From assembly GCA_021816385.1 (NCBI GenBank), contig JAKAYJ010000051.1, positions 1 to 7,885 of the forward strand: DNA of 7,885 nt, given 5' to 3'. The notes below the pieces were generated by a model. That model did not search any database. It saw only the letters and a program-made list of their open reading frames with translations, and was not told the origin of the DNA. The stretch comes from Thermoplasmata archaeon (GTDB lineage: Archaea > Thermoplasmatota > Thermoplasmata > Thermoplasmatales > Thermoplasmataceae). How positions within the stretch are numbered: the stretch's first letter is position 1; every line of letters starts with the position of its first letter. The translations under genes were made by a program, and so were the position numbers. Positions 4,898 through 7,885 of this stretch are shown here, one piece after another.

Positions 4898-6229
4898 TCA
4901 TAAGGTTCCGAGATATCTGTTCAATTCCCACTCAGTCACATATGACCTGAACGCGTCCCATTCCTTCTGCTTCACCGTAAGATAGTTATGATAGACATGT
5001 TTTCCAAGAATCTGTTCCATCAGCTTGCTCCCTCTAAGGTGATGAATGGCTTCACCAAGGCTTTCAGGCATTGAATCGATTCCCTCCTTCTTCCTCATTT
5101 CTGCATCCATATGGAAGATATCCTTCTCGGTGGGGTCTGGAAGTTCATATTCATTCTCTACTCCGTCCATTCCCATCCCCAGCACGGTTGCAAACTGCAG
5201 ATATGGATTTCCAGCTGGATCCGGGCATCTTAGTTCTATCCTCTTCCTCATATTGACTCCTGCTGGCACCCTTATAAGGGCCGATCTGTTCTTGTTTGCC
5301 CATGATATGTAAACTGGGGCTTCATATCCAGGTATAAGTCTCTTGTATGAATTTACAGTGGAGGCCAGTATTGCAGATCCCTGGTTAATGTTTTTCAGTA
5401 TTCCGGCAGTATAGTTCTTGGCAAGTTTGCTCAATCCATACTTGTCTTTTTCGTCATAGAAGAAGTTCTTTTTCTGATCCTTTCCCATGAGGCTCTGGTG
5501 TATGTGCATTCCAGAACCATTCAGACCATTCAGGGGCTTCGGCATGAAGGATGCAAATAGATTCTGGTTTTCTGCAGCATTTTTTATCACGCTTTTTAGA
5601 ACTGTTATCCTGTCAGCCATGAGCATTGCGTTTGAATATCTAAGATCTATTTCGTGCTGGCCAAAGGAAACCTCATGATGTGCCGCTTCAGGTTCATACC
5701 CAAGAATTCTGAGCTGTGTCAGGATCTCCAGCCTCACCTGGGCTGCCCTGTCATTTGGCGTGTGATCAAAATAGCCACTGTGATCGCTCGGTTCTGGAAT
5801 AGGTTCTCCGTGCTCATTCTTCTTGAAAATAAAAAATTCAAATTCAGGACCAACATAAAATTCCATTCCCCTGTCCCAGACTCTCTTCAGGTTTCTTTCC
5901 AGCACATATCTTGGATCACCAGGGAATCTGGTACCATCTGGATTGTAAATGTTGCACAGATATCTTGCCGCGTTTCCCTGACTGCTATAGGGATATACAG
6001 CATATGTATCCAGATCAGGAACAGCCCTCATATCAGACTCCTCTATCTGAGCATAGCCGGCCACCGAACTGCCATCAAAGACAACCCCCTCATTCAGGGC
6101 ATCTTCAAACCTGTTCTTCGGCAGAGTAAGTGTTTTCACTCTTCCGAGAATATCGGTGAACTGCATATACAAAAACTCAACCTGTTCCTTTCTCAGTCTC
6201 TCCAGACTGGTTTGGATTTTATCTTCCAT
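4898..6229 (-). CDS. glnA: Glutamine synthetase, type I (GSI-alpha-like)
   Basis: The enzyme makes glutamine from glutamate, ammonia and ATP, and is normally a cytoplasmic dodecamer. The 443 residues match the GSI-alpha length (B. subtilis GlnA has 444). The N-terminal beta-grasp domain has QFTDILGR (23-30) and FDGSSVAGYAQIEESDM (51-67). The catalytic domain has GPEFEFF (127-133), HHEVSFGQHEID (184-195), KPLNGLNGSGMHIHQSL (231-247), the flap Glu303 in PGYEAP, NRSALIRVP (314-322) and RCPDPAGNPYL (334-344). No GSI-beta insertion is seen. The Tyr adenylylated in enteric GS aligns with Phe372, so adenylylation control is unlikely. The Arg that mediates feedback inhibition in B. subtilis (R62) aligns with Gln61. 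The start at 6229 is supported by a TATA-like element about 22 bases upstream. The gene is divergent from nnr. Confidence 0.96.
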   Translation of the reverse strand: MEDKIQTSLERLRKEQVEFLYMQFTDILGRVKTLTLPKNRFEDALNEGVVFDGSSVAGYAQIEESDMRAVPDLDTYAVYPYSSQGNAARYLCNIYNPDGTRFPGDPRYVLERNLKRVWDRGMEFYVGPEFEFFIFKKNEHGEPIPEPSDHSGYFDHTPNDRAAQVRLEILTQLRILGYEPEAAHHEVSFGQHEIDLRYSNAMLMADRITVLKSVIKNAAENQNLFASFMPKPLNGLNGSGMHIHQSLMGKDQKKNFFYDEKDKYGLSKLAKNYTAGILKNINQGSAILASTVNSYKRLIPGYEAPVYISWANKNRSALIRVPAGVNMRKRIELRCPDPAGNPYLQFATVLGMGMDGVENEYELPDPTEKDIFHMDAEMRKKEGIDSMPESLGEAIHHLRGSKLMEQILGKHVYHNYLTVKQKEWDAFRSYVTEWELNRYLGTL

Positions 6230-6247
6230 GTTGATCCCATGTGAATA

Positions 6248-6255
6248 AACATAAA
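6248..6255 (-). promoter_or_regulatory. TATA-like element of glnA
   Basis: The minus strand reads TTTATGTT, centred about 22 bases from the glnA ATG at 6229. An out-of-frame ATG at 6240 would lie upstream of the expected transcript start. Confidence 0.45.
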
Positions 6256-6260
6256 GTTTT

Positions 6261-6268
6261 TTCTAAAA
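6261..6268 (+). promoter_or_regulatory. TATA-like element of nnr
   Basis: TTCTAAAA is centred about 23 bases before the ATG at 6288. It is a weak consensus match, but is positioned as at the other genes. It is only five bases from the glnA element on the other strand. Confidence 0.35.
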
Positions 6269-6287
6269 GAAAGGGCTACATTATGTC

Positions 6288-7694
6288 ATGATGGAAAATA
6301 TTGAAGGAAAAAGAATAGATTTCAATTATAAATGGAATCACGGTGATCTATTCCCTCTTATGGAAAATGCAGGAAGGGCAGTGAGTGAGTATATCAGCGA
6401 AAAATATGGAGAACGCCGGAATATACTTGTTATCAGTGGGAGTGGGAACAACGGCGGAGATGGTATAATCACAGCCCGTAACCTAGATACTGGCAGTAAT
6501 TTAAAATTAATAGTGATAACGAGGAGTGACGGTTCTGTAAGTTCCCTTTCCAGGAGGGCAATGAAGGAATTCGGTGAAGAAAGGATAATAAAAAATCCTA
6601 AAATGGAAGAAATAAAGGAGATGATCTCTGAGGCTGATATTATTGTAGATGCTATTTTTGGGACCGGAATCAGGGACCCGGTCAATGATCCTTATAGTAC
6701 CATAATAGAGGAAATTAACTTAAGTAAAGCAGACGTTGTTTCCATAGATATTCCGTCCGGTTTGGGCACATCCCATAGCATTATTCCTGATGCAACAGTT
6801 ACGTTTACAGATATAAAGGAAGGAATGAATCAGAAAAATTCAGGTTCAATCAACGTAAGAAATATTGGTATAAGCGAAAGAGAAATCAATTATGCAGGTC
6901 CCGGTGACATGGTATATTTCCCTGATATTGAAAAAAATGGGCATAAGGGGCAGAACGGTAAGCTCCTGATCATGGCAGGGTGGAAGTTCAGCGGTGCAGG
7001 TTGCATGACAGCCAGGGCAGCCGAGAATGCACTCCCTGATCTCATAACAATGCTTGTTCCGAAACCATCATCAGTTATATTTTCTATCAAGCTTGAAGAT
7101 CAGATAGTGGTAATCTATAATTCACAGAACATGAAAAAGGAGATGGAGAAATGCACTGCGGTGTTAGCAGGTCCTGGAATGGGTATTACTGAAGATTCTG
7201 TGAAGGCTGTTCTTTCAGTATGCAGGAGTGGAAAGAAAGTCCTTTTTGATGCTGATGCAATTCATATAATGGGCGAGCACAGGGAACTGATAAACCAGAA
7301 CATGTTATTCACACCCCACAGTCAGGAATTTAAAGCTCTCACAGGAACTGATGCAAATAGGGAAAACGCAGAAAAATTCAGCAATAAGTATGGATGTACA
7401 GTACTGCTGAAGGGACCAACGGATATCATAACAAACGGCAAGAAGACAATTCTAAGTGAAGGGGGAAGTCCAAGAATGGCCATGGGAGGAACAGGTGACA
7501 TTCTTGCGGGATTGTGCGCTGGTCTAATGGCAAGAAACATGGAGCCATTCAGAGCTGCTGTACTTGCTTCTTTCATAAACAAGAAGAATGGGGAAATGAC
7601 AGAAAAGGAAAACTCCTACTGGTTCAACACCTATGATCTAATTGAAAATATGGGCAAGACATTCAGGGATTATTATGAGTTCATATTGAACTAA
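6288..7694 (+). CDS. nnr: Bifunctional NAD(P)H-hydrate epimerase / ADP(ATP)-dependent dehydratase
   Basis: This fusion repairs hydrated NADH and NADPH: the N-terminal YjeF_N domain equilibrates R and S forms and the C-terminal ribokinase-like domain dehydrates the S form with ADP or ATP. In 468 residues, the epimerase half shows LMENAGRAV (24-32), the nucleotide loop ISGSGNNGGDGI (49-60), VDAIFGTGI (120-128) and SIDIPSGL (152-159), with Lys177 after the DATVTFTDI strand. The dehydratase half starts at GHKGQNGKLLIMAG (218-231), then VLAGPGMG (292-299), FDADAIHI (320-327), FTPHSQEF (341-348), LLKGPTDII (373-381) and the anion-hole/catalytic GGTGDILAG (400-408). The usual TPHxGEF has Gln instead of Gly here. 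The N-terminal lead before LMENAG is a little short for the family. A tandem ATG at 6291 is an alternative start. It lies 58 bases from divergent glnA. Confidence 0.95.
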   Translation: MMENIEGKRIDFNYKWNHGDLFPLMENAGRAVSEYISEKYGERRNILVISGSGNNGGDGIITARNLDTGSNLKLIVITRSDGSVSSLSRRAMKEFGEERIIKNPKMEEIKEMISEADIIVDAIFGTGIRDPVNDPYSTIIEEINLSKADVVSIDIPSGLGTSHSIIPDATVTFTDIKEGMNQKNSGSINVRNIGISEREINYAGPGDMVYFPDIEKNGHKGQNGKLLIMAGWKFSGAGCMTARAAENALPDLITMLVPKPSSVIFSIKLEDQIVVIYNSQNMKKEMEKCTAVLAGPGMGITEDSVKAVLSVCRSGKKVLFDADAIHIMGEHRELINQNMLFTPHSQEFKALTGTDANRENAEKFSNKYGCTVLLKGPTDIITNGKKTILSEGGSPRMAMGGTGDILAGLCAGLMARNMEPFRAAVLASFINKKNGEMTEKENSYWFNTYDLIENMGKTFRDYYEFILN

Positions 7695-7885
7695 AATTTT
7701 ATAACAGTTACTTTATATACTCTGTTTAGGGTTTTTATCTTAAACAATATTATAACAATGCTGAATAACGGAAACACACATAGCAAGACTATTTGTCTCT
7801 CTTAGTTCCAAACAATGAGATGAATCGTATGTCCCACATTATATGCACATAATACTATGAAATTGTAACATAGCTGCAAGGTAGA
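7695..7885. other. Non-coding 191-base right end with TATA-rich stretch
   Basis: No open frame longer than 16 codons starts here on either strand and none runs through to the edge. It holds a consensus TATA box at 7712-7719 (plus), a second TATA-like TTTTTATC at 7732-7739, a dyad GTTTA...TAAAC (7724-7745, eight pairs with G-U allowed) and a near-palindrome at 7838-7853. The only ORF placed like a leaderless gene is 16 codons (7758-7805), too short to call. It may hold a small RNA, a promoter for a gene beyond the edge with a long leader, or decayed sequence. I recognise no tRNA or C/D-box pattern. Confidence 0.5.
7712..7719 (+). promoter_or_regulatory. Consensus TATA box without a recognisable downstream gene
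   Basis: TTTATATA equals the archaeal consensus and the ftsZ box. Expected transcription start is near 7740. No gene of normal size follows in the 145 bases that remain, so its target is unknown. Confidence 0.4.

Noticed and set aside
5654..6244. 196-codon frame on the plus strand
   Set aside because: It is fully antisense to the conserved N-terminal half of glutamine synthetase and has no family-like motif.
6283..6291. Minimal ATG-TCA-TGA upstream frame overlapping the nnr start
   Set aside because: The expected transcript begins near 6288, downstream of this ATG, so it is probably not transcribed as an upstream frame.
7758..7805. Plus-strand 15-residue frame with leaderless-like promoter spacing
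   Set aside because: Kept only as part of the right-end observation. Fifteen residues with no recognisable motif are not sufficient for a CDS call.
7795..7842. Minus-strand 15-codon frame beginning MWDIRFISLF
   Set aside because: Too short, a stop codon lies shortly upstream in frame, no promoter is placed correctly, and no family is recognised; not enough to call a gene remnant.
1..7885. tRNA, rRNA, CRISPR array, insertion sequence or defence system
   Set aside because: I looked for tandem spaced repeats, transposase motifs, terminal inverted repeats and cloverleaf patterns and saw none. Nearly all sequence is accounted for by housekeeping genes.

Overview
The window is archaeal and most likely from the class Thermoplasmata (a Thermoplasma, Ferroplasma or Cuniculiplasma relative). 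It carries archaeal-type genes for S19e, L39e, L31e, aIF6 and a PDCD5-family protein together with FtsZ. The DNA is A/T-rich, with frequent AGA/AGG and ATA codons. Most transcription-unit starts have a TATA-like box centred about 22-27 bases upstream of the start codon, which implies leaderless or nearly leaderless mRNAs. Lineage is inferred from gene content and promoter style, not from a database match.

Left part (1-2826). The first 106 bases hold the N-terminus of orotidine 5'-phosphate decarboxylase (pyrF, minus strand, cut by the window edge). Upstream of it on the same strand is ftsZ. A promoter region with two short perfect dyads separates ftsZ from a divergent fumarylacetoacetate-hydrolase-family gene of unknown substrate. 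That gene is followed by pyrE (orotate phosphoribosyltransferase), which has its own TATA-like element. Two pyrimidine genes therefore flank a cell-division gene and a metabolic enzyme.

Middle part (2831-4728). A compact minus-strand translation operon reads rps19e, PDCD5-family gene, rpl39e, rpl31e, tif6. Gaps are 12, 2, 9 and 0 bases. The 51-codon rpl39e is easily missed but clear. The operon ends 4 bases from the stop codon of the convergent pyrE.

Right part (4729-7885). A 169-base intergenic region with three dyads separates rps19e from glnA (type I glutamine synthetase, minus strand). glnA is divergent from nnr (bifunctional NAD(P)HX epimerase/dehydratase) across 58 bases with back-to-back promoters. 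The last 191 bases hold no credible gene but contain the best TATA consensus on the plus strand.

Functionally the window combines pyrimidine synthesis, ribosome assembly and 60S maturation, nitrogen assimilation, NAD(P)H repair and cell division. I see no mobile element, CRISPR array, tRNA or rRNA, and no evidence for a new multi-gene system. The points of interest are small: corrected starts, dyads in promoter regions, and a few substitutions at functional positions of known enzymes.
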